From the NCBI GenBank assembly GCA_938028745.1, contig CALIZL010000038.1, forward strand, positions 1-64,000: a DNA stretch of 64,000 nt, in the 5' to 3' direction. Every line of letters starts with the position of its first letter. Within the stretch, counting starts at the first letter, position 1. The position numbers were made by a program, and so were the translations under genes. The notes beneath the pieces are model-generated. The model was given only the letters and a program-made list of their open reading frames with translations, was not told where the DNA came from and ran no database searches. The stretch is from an uncultured Prevotella sp. (GTDB lineage Bacteria; Bacteroidota; Bacteroidia; Bacteroidales; Bacteroidaceae). Positions 50,311-58,896 of the stretch are shown here, one piece after another.

Positions 50311-50620
50311 TAACAATAAAGACTTCTTCAAGATAACGCTCAGTGTATACGACAGGTCGATACCTGTTAACTGCTCACGAGAAGACGAAGAGAAGTATCG
50401 CAAGAGTGCAAAGCTCATTACCGACCTTGTGAACTTCTACTCGGCTAGGTATGCAGGCAAGAAAAGCGATATTGACATTCTCTACATGGTACTCATAGAC
50501 ATTGCTATGCGTTACCACAATGCGGACGAACACAACGACGTTGAGCCGTTGATGGATAGCCTTAAAGGGCTCGCCGCAGAGATAGAAGAGGCTTTGGGCA
50601 TCGAGCCAACGTCTGTTTAA
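50303..50620 (+). CDS. zapA: Cell division protein ZapA
   Basis: 105-aa FtsZ-ring stabiliser. FKITLSVYDRSIPVNCSRED is the N-terminal head domain, EEKYRKSAKLITDLVNFYSA and ILYMVLIDIAMRYHNADEHN form the long dimerising helix. The ATG at 50303 lies inside the upstream gene (8-nt overlap). Length is typical for Bacteroidetes ZapA. Followed 115 nt later by rny. Confidence 0.88.
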   Translation: MADNNKDFFKITLSVYDRSIPVNCSREDEEKYRKSAKLITDLVNFYSARYAGKKSDIDILYMVLIDIAMRYHNADEHNDVEPLMDSLKGLAAEIEEALGIEPTSV

Positions 50621-50735
50621 GCTGTTTTCTTTTCCGAGTTTTTATTGCCTTATGGCAACTTTCGCCAAGGTGTTCGCCCCCATTAACACCAAAAGAGAAC
50701 AGAACAAAAACATTACATAATCAATATAAATCTGT

Positions 50736-52271
50736 ATGATAGAAACGATAATCGCTGCCGCCGTTGCACTTGTTTTAGGGTGCTTTGTTGGCTATCTCCT
50801 TTTTAGATACGTCATTAAGGGACAGTATAACGAGATGATAGAAAACGCTAACAAAGAGGCGGAAGTGCTGAAAGAGAAAAAATTGCTCGAAGTTAAAGAG
50901 AAATTCCTCAATAAGAAAAGCGAGTTGGAAAAGGAAGTGCAAATCCGCAACCAACGTATTCAGCAAAACGAGAACAAACTTAAACAGCGCGAAATTTCGC
51001 TTAACCAACGCCAAGACGAGTTGGCACGCCGCAAACAAGAGGTGGAACAAAACCAACAGCGCGTGGATAACGAGAAAAAATTGCTGAATATCAAGCAAGA
51101 GGAACTCGAAAAGATGCAAAGTCAGGAACGTTTGAAACTCGAAGAGCTGTCGGGACTTAGCGCAGACGAGGCCAAGGAACGACTTATCGAGAGCTTAAAA
51201 GACGAAGCGAGGACCGACGCTGCCAGCTATATCAACGAGATTATCGACGAAGCCAAACTCAATGCCAACCAACAGGCCAAGAAGATTGTTATACAAACCA
51301 TTCAACGTGTGGCTACCGAAACGGCAATTGAGAACTCGGTGAGCGTATTTCACATCGACAACGACGAGGTGAAAGGTCGCATCATCGGTCGCGAAGGTCG
51401 TAACATACGTGCTTTGGAGGCTGCAACAGGTGTTGAAATCGTTGTAGACGACACACCCGAGGCCATCGTTATCTCGGCTTTCGACCCCGTTCGCCGCGAG
51501 ATTTGTCGTCTTGCCCTTCACCAACTTGTTGCCGATGGCCGTATTCACCCTGCCCGAATAGAGGAGGTTGTGGCCAAGGTGAAGAAACAATTGGAAAACG
51601 AAATTATCGAGACGGGTAAGCGTACAGCCATCGACCTGGGTATTCACGGCTTGCATCCAGAACTTATTCGCATTGTCGGAAAGATGAAGTACCGTTCGTC
51701 TTACGGACAGAACCTCTTGCAACATGCACGCGAAACGGCCAACCTTTGTGCCGTTATGGCCTCAGAGTTGGGACTAAACCCCAAGAAGGCAAAGCGCGCA
51801 GGTCTGTTGCACGATATTGGAAAAGTGCCTGATGAGGAAAGCGAATTGCCCCATGCTCTATATGGAGCCAAGATTGCCGAGAAGTATAAGGAGAAACCCG
51901 ACATCTGCAACGCTATTGGTGCGCACCACGATGAAATAGAAATGAACACCTTGTTAGCACCCATTGTGCAAGTGTGCGATGCCATTTCGGGTGCTCGTCC
52001 AGGTGCACGTCGCGAGATTGTTGAGGCCTACATCAAGCGTCTCAACGACTTGGAGGCTATTGCCATGAGCTATCCTGGTGTTACCAAAACCTACGCCATA
52101 CAGGCGGGTAGAGAACTGCGTGTTATCGTTGGTGCCGACAAGATGGACGATGCTGAGAGCGAGAAACTAAGCGGCGAGATTGCAACAAAGATACAAAACG
52201 AGATGACTTACCCCGGACAAGTGAAGATTACCGTTATACGCGAAACGCGTTCTGTGGCCTTTGCCAAGTAA
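50736..52271 (+). CDS. rny: Ribonuclease Y
   Basis: 511-aa membrane-anchored endoribonuclease that starts mRNA decay. N-terminal membrane helix (about 5-25), long coiled coil (about 30-150), KH domain with GRIIGREGRNIRALE at 214-228, and HD domain with LLHDIGKVPDEE (His359, Asp360). All parts are present and in normal order. The 115-nt gap after zapA contains no recognisable promoter, so it may be co-transcribed. Confidence 0.96.
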   Translation: MIETIIAAAVALVLGCFVGYLLFRYVIKGQYNEMIENANKEAEVLKEKKLLEVKEKFLNKKSELEKEVQIRNQRIQQNENKLKQREISLNQRQDELARRKQEVEQNQQRVDNEKKLLNIKQEELEKMQSQERLKLEELSGLSADEAKERLIESLKDEARTDAASYINEIIDEAKLNANQQAKKIVIQTIQRVATETAIENSVSVFHIDNDEVKGRIIGREGRNIRALEAATGVEIVVDDTPEAIVISAFDPVRREICRLALHQLVADGRIHPARIEEVVAKVKKQLENEIIETGKRTAIDLGIHGLHPELIRIVGKMKYRSSYGQNLLQHARETANLCAVMASELGLNPKKAKRAGLLHDIGKVPDEESELPHALYGAKIAEKYKEKPDICNAIGAHHDEIEMNTLLAPIVQVCDAISGARPGARREIVEAYIKRLNDLEAIAMSYPGVTKTYAIQAGRELRVIVGADKMDDAESEKLSGEIATKIQNEMTYPGQVKITVIRETRSVAFAK

Positions 52272-52310
52272 TTTTCGCCCCAACATGGGTGGCTTATCAA
52301 GCCTATATAT

Positions 52311-52344
52311 AATAAGGTGTGCCGCGTGGCACACCTTATTTTGT
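52311..52344 (+). terminator. Terminator of rny
   Basis: Perfect 13-bp stem AATAAGGTGTGCC / GGCACACCTTATT with a 4-nt loop and following Ts. Confidence 0.9.
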
Positions 52345-52413
52345 TTTCTGGCTATCTGTTTCCAAGCTCTTTTCATTTTGGTAAGTCCCCAAATACGTCA
52401 CATTTGCCTGTCT

Positions 52414-53057
52414 TGTTTTGTCCGCTTTTTAGTATAATATTTAACATTATGAGGGCGTTTTTGCTCGTCAGTCGTCCACTCGGCCGCAAATAATCGATTC
52501 TCGCGAAGGTTTGTTTTAATGCAAAATAGGGTTAGCATGTGCATGCGGCAAAATGAATTTTTATTTAAAAACACCGCCATACGCACTCGTTTTTGGGCTA
52601 TTTGCTGCTAAATGGAGTGCGTTTTGGTGCAAAACAGAGTGCGTTTTGGTGCTAAATGGAGTGCGTTTTGGTGCTAAATGGAATGTGTTTTGCTGCAAAA
52701 CGCAAGGTGTTTTGGTGCTAAATGCAGTGCAAAATGCTGCAAAAGGCGAGACGAAAAGTATAAAAATTCACAGCAATGGTATAAACAAAACCTTTCCAAA
52801 CCATTAAAATCAAGGCTAAAAGGGGCAAAATAACCATTAAAAAGTGGGATTTTAGGGGCTAAAAGCGGGTAAATGGGCTTCAAAAATAATGAGCTGGCAA
52901 CCAAACTAGAAAGGCTAAGTGGTGCTAAATGCACGTGGTGTTCTTAAATATGGACAAGAACGGAGGCGTGTGAAGTGGGAAATAATGGCTAAAAACGTGT
53001 TTTGACGTACTTTTTTTCGCTAGAATGGTTGGGCGGATGATGTGTGTTTTGTAAAGT
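52414..53057 (-). repeat. ~640-bp interspersed repeat, copy D
   Basis: Same orientation as copy C and colinear with it: GTTTTGTCCGC start, AATAATCGATTCTCGCG near 52488, array, TTTTAGGGGCTAAAAGC near 52850, CTAGAATGG near 53020 and TTTTGTAAAG end. Unlike B and C it lacks flanking octamer arrays, so the core and the octamers are separable. It lies between convergent rny and a TPR gene. Confidence 0.88.
52597..52750 (-). repeat. 22-bp palindrome array (core D)
   Basis: Seven units at 52597, 52619, 52641, 52663, 52685, 52707 and 52729. Several carry GGAGT in place of GCAGT, a change shared within this copy, which suggests local homogenisation. Confidence 0.9.
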
Positions 53058-53165
53058 TTGTGTACGGAATTTAACTAAGCTAAGCAGGTAGAAAAAGGGC
53101 GAAACGCCGTTTTCTTGATGCTCGATTAGGCTTTAAGCGGCCGCAATTAGTTGGGAAACATACCA

Positions 53166-53206
53166 AAAGCAATCGGGAAACTTCTTAACACGAAGTTTCC
53201 CGATTG
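53166..53206 (-). terminator. Terminator of the 257-aa TPR gene
   Basis: Perfect 15-bp stem CAATCGGGAAACTTC / GAAGTTTCCCGATTG. On the minus strand it is followed by CTTTTGG. Confidence 0.8.
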
Positions 53207-53250
53207 TATGTTCTGCGCCTTGATGGCATTAATACGTGGGGGCTTAGTGG

Positions 53251-54024
53251 TTAGAAATTCACGTTACGGTCTTCTTCCGCTCCCTGCAAATCTCCCAACG
53301 CCTCGCGCACTTCGGCCCTTTCTTTAAAAGCCTCGGCGTGGAAAGGGTTGGCCTCAATCACCTTATCATAGTATTCTTGTGCGGCTGCATTGTAGCCTTT
53401 GGCCTTCTCCACACGCGCTTTCAGCAGCAAGGCGTCTTCGTTACCGGCCACATGTTCAACCAAGAAGTTGGCATCTTCTTCGGCCTCCTCCAAGTTTTCC
53501 ATGGCCAATAGCGTTTCGCCACGCAGCAAATAAGCATCTAGATAGTCGGGGGTGGTAAGTATAGCTTTGGTTAACATGGCCACGGCATTCACGTTGTCGC
53601 CTTGTCCGATGCAGGCTCGCGCATAGAGATAATGCACCGTAGGACTGGCTTTATCTATAAGTAAGGCCCTTTCGCAGGCATCTGCCATTGCGCCATAGTC
53701 GTCCATACGATAGGCTACATCTGCCATGCGCACGTAAATCTTTGGGTTATCGGGCTGAGCCTCGGCCAACTTTTGCAGTTGCTCGTAGGCTTTCAGCGGT
53801 TCGTTGGTCATCAAGAAAGCTTGCGAAAGATAGTCGCGCGTTTCCAAATCGTCTTTGTAACTTAGTGCTTTGGAAAAGCAATTGATGGCATGATCGGCTT
53901 GTCCAAGGTGCAATGCCTTTACGCCATCAAATTTAAGGATGTCGAAATTCTTGGTTTCTTCGTCTTTCTTTCTTTCTTCAGGGTCTTCGGTTTTCCCACC
54001 GAACAAGGCTTTTAGAATGTTCAT
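53251..54024 (-). CDS. Tetratricopeptide-repeat protein
   Basis: 257-aa cytoplasmic protein without signal peptide. A short charged N-terminus (MNILKALFGGKTEDPEERKK) is followed by six or seven TPR units (ADHAINCFSKALSYKDDLET, DYGAMADACERALLIDKASP, NAVAMLTKAILTTPDYLDAY, NAAAQEYYDKVIEANPFHAE). Probably an adaptor. No partner is evident from the neighbourhood. Confidence 0.82.
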   Translation of the reverse strand: MNILKALFGGKTEDPEERKKDEETKNFDILKFDGVKALHLGQADHAINCFSKALSYKDDLETRDYLSQAFLMTNEPLKAYEQLQKLAEAQPDNPKIYVRMADVAYRMDDYGAMADACERALLIDKASPTVHYLYARACIGQGDNVNAVAMLTKAILTTPDYLDAYLLRGETLLAMENLEEAEEDANFLVEHVAGNEDALLLKARVEKAKGYNAAAQEYYDKVIEANPFHAEAFKERAEVREALGDLQGAEEDRNVNF

Positions 54025-54119
54025 GGCTTTGTTTGCGTTTAGTATTTAGTGTTGTTATATGATGTTTTAGGTGGGGTAGGTGGGGTTGAATACGGTGGCA
54101 TTCGCCCACCCACCTTCGC

Positions 54120-54710
54120 TTAATAGTTTTTCAATTCATCGTAAACCGAGCGTGTAAGCACGTCGGTGCGGTCCCATTGTGGCCACCGTCCGTTAACCGA
54201 ACCATACTCTTTGCCCACATCCTTGTAGCGTTGAAAGCTAAATCGGGCATTGATATAGCCGTCGTCGCCGTCTTGTGCCAGAACGTAGCAATACATGTAT
54301 TGCAGGTAGCCAATAACCTTTCCACCGTCTTTCACGGCTTTGCTCACCCATCCCTCTTGCGGAATGGTAACGCTGAGCACGTTTGTGCGCGGATACTTCT
54401 TGGTAAACGCCTTTTGGCAAGTGTTCTTAAACTTATCGGCGTCTTTGCCGTTGTAGATGTTTAGCGAGTATATGGGCATGTAGTAGGTGCCGTCTATCTT
54501 CACTTCGTCGCCGTCTCTGTTCTTGTCGTTAATGCCAATAGCCTTCTCTACCCGCTTTCCAGCGCGTTGCATGGACGATTTGGCCTTCTTAACAATGGTA
54601 GAAACCTTATCGGCTAGGCTCTCGTCTTGATGTCCGTTGTTGCTTTGCGCCCACGTTGGCGATGCTGAAAAGAACATGGCCACGAGCGCACAAATTACTG
54701 TTTTCTTCAT
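54120..54710 (-). CDS. Exported protein of unknown function
   Basis: 196-aa protein with a signal peptide (MKKTVICALVAMFFSASPTW, cleavage near WAQ). The mature part has KKAKSSMQRAGKRVEKAIGI, then an alpha/beta stretch (VKIDGTYYMPIYSLNIYNG) and many aromatic residues. Not recognised. The promoter is good. No operon partner. Confidence 0.6.
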   Translation of the reverse strand: MKKTVICALVAMFFSASPTWAQSNNGHQDESLADKVSTIVKKAKSSMQRAGKRVEKAIGINDKNRDGDEVKIDGTYYMPIYSLNIYNGKDADKFKNTCQKAFTKKYPRTNVLSVTIPQEGWVSKAVKDGGKVIGYLQYMYCYVLAQDGDDGYINARFSFQRYKDVGKEYGSVNGRWPQWDRTDVLTRSVYDELKNY

Positions 54711-54732
54711 CTTTATTCCTCTTTTAGTTAGT

Positions 54733-54764
54733 GCAAAAATAAAGCAAATAGGCTATTTTGCAAA
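54733..54764 (-). promoter_or_regulatory. Promoter of the 196-aa exported protein gene
   Basis: On the minus strand TTTG (54764-54761), 19 bp, TATTTTTGC (54741-54733). Confidence 0.7.
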
Positions 54765-54854
54765 ACAAATAGTGGTAAATAATATAAAAACAGGCCGTAA
54801 GTGGGGTGATATTGGTTAATAGCACCTTGCATAAAGGCGTGTTTGAAACCATTA

Positions 54855-55056
54855 TTAAGGCATGTTCTATAAATTGCCCGCAAAGGTTCAATTGTTGTTC
54901 CTTGTATTGCTCTTCACTGTCTTTTTGCTTTTATCCGGCATCTTTCGCTTTCTCTTTCAGAAAGCATAGTGCACTATGCTCTTTCAAGAAGTAAGCAAAA
55001 CCTGCTCAGCTAAAAGCTAAAAATACAGCAAAGGTGATTTTTAGAACCTGCCTTAA
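54855..55056. mobile_element. 202-bp MITE-like element
   Basis: Terminal inverted repeats TTAAGGCATGTTCTA (54855-54869) and, at 55040-55056, the complement of TTAAGGCAGGTTCTAAA. The ends begin TTAA, which may be the target site. The interior has no open frame of note but holds an 18-bp perfect palindrome, AGCATAGTGCACTATGCT (54963-54980). The same ends bound a 50-bp element at 19314-19363. It ends 15 bp upstream of a promoter. A non-autonomous transposon is the best reading. Confidence 0.75.
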
Positions 55057-55070
55057 AAAATGTTTATTGT

Positions 55071-55102
55071 TTTGTTTTTCGACGTTTATCGTTTATCTTT
55101 GT
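55071..55102 (+). promoter_or_regulatory. Promoter of the 244-aa exported protein gene
   Basis: TTTG (55071-55074), 19 bp, TATCTTTGT (55094-55102). The start codon is 4-7 nt further on, so the mRNA should be leaderless. Confidence 0.7.
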
Positions 55103-55108
55103 TGCATG

Positions 55109-55843
55109 ATGAAGAAACATTTGCTTGTAACGATAATATGTTGTGCTGTTGCTGGTACGGCTTTCGCTCAAAAAGAGCGGAAACAAAACGTGCGGCGTAC
55201 AGCCGAAAATGCTGTTGTGGAGCAGCCAAAGTTGGTTGATAGCATCGTTGTAGACACGCTGCATAAGCTGGTAACGCCCGTTGTGGCCGTAGAACCAACC
55301 ATCGATGGGGCGATGGCTTTGCCGTCTTTAACCCTCAACGGACAAATAGAACCGTTGGGTTATCGCCCTTGGTTTTGGGCAGGATGGCAGCGATGGGACT
55401 TGCATCCAGGGCTAAACCTAAGTCTTGGTGCATCCGTATTCGCGCAGTTTGGCAAGCATGCGCGCCACGGGGCAGGCTTTATGCAAAACATTTCGGCCAT
55501 GTATGCCCAACCATTGGGCAAAAAGTTCACGGTGGCCGCGGGCGGTTATCTTAACAATGTGTTCTGGGGACGCGACAATTATCGCAATGCTGGCTTGCAA
55601 GCCATTGTGGGTTATCGTTTAAACGAGCATTGGGAGGCCTACCTATATGGACAGAAAAGCTTGGTTAGCAATAGGCTTATGCCCTATCCGTTGTACGATA
55701 TGCAAGCCTTGGGCGATAGGGTTGGCGCGGCCGTTAAGTACAACTTCAACCCTTCTTTCAGCGTGCAGGTGTCGGTTGAACAGGTTTGGGGCCCGAATAT
55801 GCCACGCGGATATTACGACACGTTCAACGATATTGGGCGTTAA
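55109..55843 (+). CDS. Exported, probably outer-membrane-associated protein
   Basis: 244-aa protein with a signal peptide (MKKHLLVTIICCAVAGTAFA then Q). The mature region alternates aromatic and polar residues in strand-like segments (NLSLGASVFAQFG, KKFTVAAGGYLNNVFWG, NAGLQAIVGYRLNEHWEAYL, GAAVKYNFNPSFSVQVSVEQ), as in small beta-barrel proteins. No family was recognised. The ATG at 55109 or the one 3 nt upstream may be used. Confidence 0.6.
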   Translation: MKKHLLVTIICCAVAGTAFAQKERKQNVRRTAENAVVEQPKLVDSIVVDTLHKLVTPVVAVEPTIDGAMALPSLTLNGQIEPLGYRPWFWAGWQRWDLHPGLNLSLGASVFAQFGKHARHGAGFMQNISAMYAQPLGKKFTVAAGGYLNNVFWGRDNYRNAGLQAIVGYRLNEHWEAYLYGQKSLVSNRLMPYPLYDMQALGDRVGAAVKYNFNPSFSVQVSVEQVWGPNMPRGYYDTFNDIGR

Positions 55844-55930
55844 AGGCTGGCTTTTGAAAGGTCTACGAAACGTTTCTGCATGCTTAGGCAAGGTTTAAGC
55901 ATCAGGCTAAACGCATGAGCTACATCATAA

Positions 55931-55962
55931 AGGGGATGAGGGCAGCGCGCCTTTCATCCCCT
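55931..55962. terminator. Terminator at the end of the menaquinone operon
   Basis: Stem AGGGGATGA / TCATCCCCT with T-rich flanks. The right arm includes the menE stop codon. It probably serves both converging genes. Confidence 0.7.
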
Positions 55963-56967
55963 CTTTATTTTACCCGTTGCCGTTCGTTCTATTTCTTTCA
56001 CGGGGAAATAGGCTTTGGGTTGCCAGTATTTGGGCAGCACTTTTTGGCAGATTTGTTTCACCATAGCCGTTTCGCTTTCTGCGTTTTCTGCCGAAAGGGG
56101 TACAAATTGCAGGCCAACCACCTCGCCAAACTTTTGGTTGTGGCACTTCACGATGCGGTAGGGCACGGACAAATGCGGATGAAGTGCGCGCTCAACTTCT
56201 TCTATTTGTATTTTAATACCACCGCTAACCAGCACGTTGTCTAGTCTACCCAGTATGCGAAAAGCTTGTTTGGGTTCATCGTTATGTTGCAAATCGTCTT
56301 CCTGCTTAGCCATTTTTATGTGCTTAATGGTGGCAATATCGTTGGTTTCCAACAATCCTTCGCATAGGTGTGGGGCATCTATCACCAGGCAACCTTTATC
56401 GTTCAGGCTCACTTTAACCCCTGGAAGAGGCGTGTACCATTGGCTAGCTGCTTGCCCATTAAGCCGACGTAGGGCGATGTGCGACAGCGTTTCGGTCATG
56501 CCGTAGGTGCTCCATACGGCATGGGGAAAGGGACTTAGCTCTTTTGCCAAGGCCTCGTCGATGGCACTTCCACCAATAATGAGGTGCTTTATGCGCATTA
56601 GCCGTTGGCGTTCGGCTGGTACTTGCAGGCTGTTGTACACTTGTAGAGGCACCATTGCTGCAAAGTCGATGTCGGTTTCAAGGTCTTTTAGGGGGTGCCC
56701 GTCGGGTTCAACCACAACAAGTTGTAGGTTAGCCACGAGCGAACGCACCACCATCATCTTCCCAGCGATATAATCTAGCGGCATGCAGAGCAAGGCCGTG
56801 TTGCCTGCTTTCAGCCCCAAGTATTGGCAAGTAGCCCTTGCGCTGGCCTCCATTCGGCGTTTTTCCACCCACAGCGGCTTGGGTTTTCCAGTTGAACCAC
56901 TAGTGTGAACCAGCATGCAAGGTGTCTTATCGTCGTTCCATAGGTCTAAGAATTCGGCAAGAACCAT
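55954..56967 (-). CDS. menE: o-succinylbenzoate--CoA ligase
   Basis: 337-aa AMP-forming acyl-CoA synthetase acting after MenC to make o-succinylbenzoyl-CoA. The AMP-binding P-loop appears as LVHTSGSTGKPKPLWVEKRR, the adenylate motif as WSTYGMTETLSHIAL, and the C-terminal hinge as RILGRLDNVLVSGGIKIQIE, with the catalytic Lys in RTATGKIKRG. It is shorter than typical MenE (about 450 aa), lacking much of the N-terminal subdomain, as is usual in Bacteroidetes. It overlaps menC by 22 nt. Confidence 0.88.
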   Translation of the reverse strand: MVLAEFLDLWNDDKTPCMLVHTSGSTGKPKPLWVEKRRMEASARATCQYLGLKAGNTALLCMPLDYIAGKMMVVRSLVANLQLVVVEPDGHPLKDLETDIDFAAMVPLQVYNSLQVPAERQRLMRIKHLIIGGSAIDEALAKELSPFPHAVWSTYGMTETLSHIALRRLNGQAASQWYTPLPGVKVSLNDKGCLVIDAPHLCEGLLETNDIATIKHIKMAKQEDDLQHNDEPKQAFRILGRLDNVLVSGGIKIQIEEVERALHPHLSVPYRIVKCHNQKFGEVVGLQFVPLSAENAESETAMVKQICQKVLPKYWQPKAYFPVKEIERTATGKIKRG

Positions 56968-57986
56968 AGGCAATCTCCTTTTATTTGTAAGGGCATGTCG
57001 ATGTTATCGGTAAACAATTGGCCCGTGCCAAGCCCTTGTGGCATGGCAATTTGTGGCCCATAGGCCTCTGCTGCTAAGTGGGCGATGGCGTTTAGGCCTA
57101 CATTGCTCTCCAACGCACTGGTTATCCACGACCCAATTTTGCGGTCTTTGGCTATCGAAATCCATTCGCTCGTGCCACGAATACCGCCATGTAGCGACGG
57201 TTTCAGTACCAAATATTGTGGTGCGATGGTGCCGAGCAACTCTTCTTTGTCGGCAAGTGTGTTGGTTCCGATAAGTTCTTCGTCGAGTGCAATGGGCAAA
57301 GGCGACCGCTTACACAAGTCGGCCATCTCGTTCCACTGACCTTTGGCGATGGGTTGTTCGATGGAATGGAGGTCGAGTGCGGCCAACTTTTCGAGTTTCG
57401 ACAAAGCCTCGGCAGGCGCGAAAGCCCCATTTGCATCTACCCGAAGTTCCACTTGGCGGGGCGAAAACGTGGCGCGTATGTCTTTAAGCAATTGCAATTC
57501 GCGGTCGAAGTCTATCGCGCCAATTTTCAATTTCACACATCTGAACCCTTGATTCAGCTTTTCTTCAATGCGCATAGCCATTTCTTCGAACGTTCCCATC
57601 CACACTAAGCCGTTGATAGGGATGCCCATTTCGCCCCGTGCAAAAGGTGTTTGCGAGAGGTTTGCATAGCCATCGCGTTGCCATTGCCATAAGGCGGTTT
57701 CCAATCCAAAGCGAATGGAAGGGTAGGGGCTTAGCTCATCGTGGTTGATTACGCCCGTTTCGCAGAACCGTTGGCATGCTTGGCGCAGGCATTGTTCGTA
57801 GTTTGGCAGGTCGTCGCAGCTGAGATTGGGCAGTGGGGCGCACTCTCCCACGCCCACAACGCCAGGCTTTTGCGGCGAAGAGAGCGTAACAAACCACGTC
57901 TTTCGGGTGCGATACACCCCGCGCGAAGTGCCTGCCGGCTGCTTGAAATGCAAGGTATGTGGGGCTATGTCGATGTGGAACTTCAT
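56946..57986 (-). CDS. menC: o-succinylbenzoate synthase
   Basis: 346-aa enolase-superfamily enzyme that dehydrates SHCHC to o-succinylbenzoate. Catalytic and metal motifs: VKLKIGAIDFD (KxK pair), RVDANGAF (metal Asp), LHSIEQPIAKG (metal Glu), and ALDEELIG followed by KPSLHGGIRGT with the second catalytic Lys. The ATG at 57986 was chosen because the upstream extension runs into menB. It overlaps menE and starts 8 nt inside of the menB stop, consistent with tight coupling. Confidence 0.92.
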   Translation of the reverse strand: MKFHIDIAPHTLHFKQPAGTSRGVYRTRKTWFVTLSSPQKPGVVGVGECAPLPNLSCDDLPNYEQCLRQACQRFCETGVINHDELSPYPSIRFGLETALWQWQRDGYANLSQTPFARGEMGIPINGLVWMGTFEEMAMRIEEKLNQGFRCVKLKIGAIDFDRELQLLKDIRATFSPRQVELRVDANGAFAPAEALSKLEKLAALDLHSIEQPIAKGQWNEMADLCKRSPLPIALDEELIGTNTLADKEELLGTIAPQYLVLKPSLHGGIRGTSEWISIAKDRKIGSWITSALESNVGLNAIAHLAAEAYGPQIAMPQGLGTGQLFTDNIDMPLQIKGDCLWFLPNS

Positions 57987-57993
57987 CCGAAAA

Positions 57994-58818
57994 CTATGGA
58001 AGTTTGGGGTATTTCTTAAAGTCGGGTTTCCTTTTTTCAAGGAAAGCCTTGCCACCTTCCTGCGCCTCGTCTAGGAAATAGTAAAGCATGGTGGCGTCGC
58101 CTGCTAGTTCCTGAATGCCAGCCTGTCCGTCTAGTTCGGCGTTAAGGCCTGCTTTAATCATGCGCAACGCAAGCGGACTGTGTTGCATCATCGTTTCGGC
58201 CCAGGCCACGCATTCGTCTTCCAGCTTGTCTTGTGGAACCACCTTGTTAACTAAGCCCATACGTTCGGCCTCTTCTGCGTTGTATTGGCGACAGAGAAAC
58301 CAAATCTCTCGTGCCTTCTTTTGTCCTACAATGCGCGCCAAATAAGATGCGCCGAAGCCTGCATCGAATGAACCTACTTTCGGTCCAGTTTGTCCGAAGA
58401 TTGCGTTTTCACTGGCAATGGAGAGGTCGCACACAAGATGCAGCACGTGTCCACCGCCAATGGCATAGCCGTTAACCATTGCCACCACGGGCTTTGGTAG
58501 TCGCCTAATCTGCATTTGCACATCAAGCACGTTCAGTCTAGGCACTCCGTCTTCACCCACATAGCCGCCACGACCCTTTACGTTCATGTCGCCACCAGCG
58601 CAAAAAGCCATGTCGCCTGCGCCAGTGAGCAGCACAACGCCGATGTCTTGGGCCTCGCGACAGTAGGCGAAGGCCTGACTCATCTCCCACGTAGTGCGTG
58701 GAGTGAAGGCGTTTCGGTAGCGCGGACGGTTGATTGTTATCTTGGCTATGCCCTGATATTCCTCGAATAATATTTCTTTGAAGTCGAAAACTTCAATGGG
58801 TTTCCATTCTCTTTTCAT
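57994..58818 (-). CDS. menB: 1,4-dihydroxy-2-naphthoyl-CoA synthase
   Basis: 274-aa crotonase-fold enzyme that closes the second ring in menaquinone synthesis. Oxyanion-hole motifs lie in FCAGGDMNVKGRGGYVGEDG and VNGYAIGGGHVLHLVCDLSI, with GQTGPKVGSFDAGFGASYLA following, all typical of MenB. Length matches the family. It is separated from menD by 78 nt. Confidence 0.95.
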   Translation of the reverse strand: MKREWKPIEVFDFKEILFEEYQGIAKITINRPRYRNAFTPRTTWEMSQAFAYCREAQDIGVVLLTGAGDMAFCAGGDMNVKGRGGYVGEDGVPRLNVLDVQMQIRRLPKPVVAMVNGYAIGGGHVLHLVCDLSIASENAIFGQTGPKVGSFDAGFGASYLARIVGQKKAREIWFLCRQYNAEEAERMGLVNKVVPQDKLEDECVAWAETMMQHSPLALRMIKAGLNAELDGQAGIQELAGDATMLYYFLDEAQEGGKAFLEKRKPDFKKYPKLP

Positions 58819-58896
58819 ACAATGATATTTGTTTTTGGGTAAGGGATGTTTCTATTGGCAAGGCGTTGTTGCACATTTGGCTGTTGTAACGCCCTA

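Noticed and set aside
50621..50735. 6S RNA gene downstream of zapA
   Set aside because: The gap is only 115 nt and shows no long bulged helix as expected for 6S RNA.
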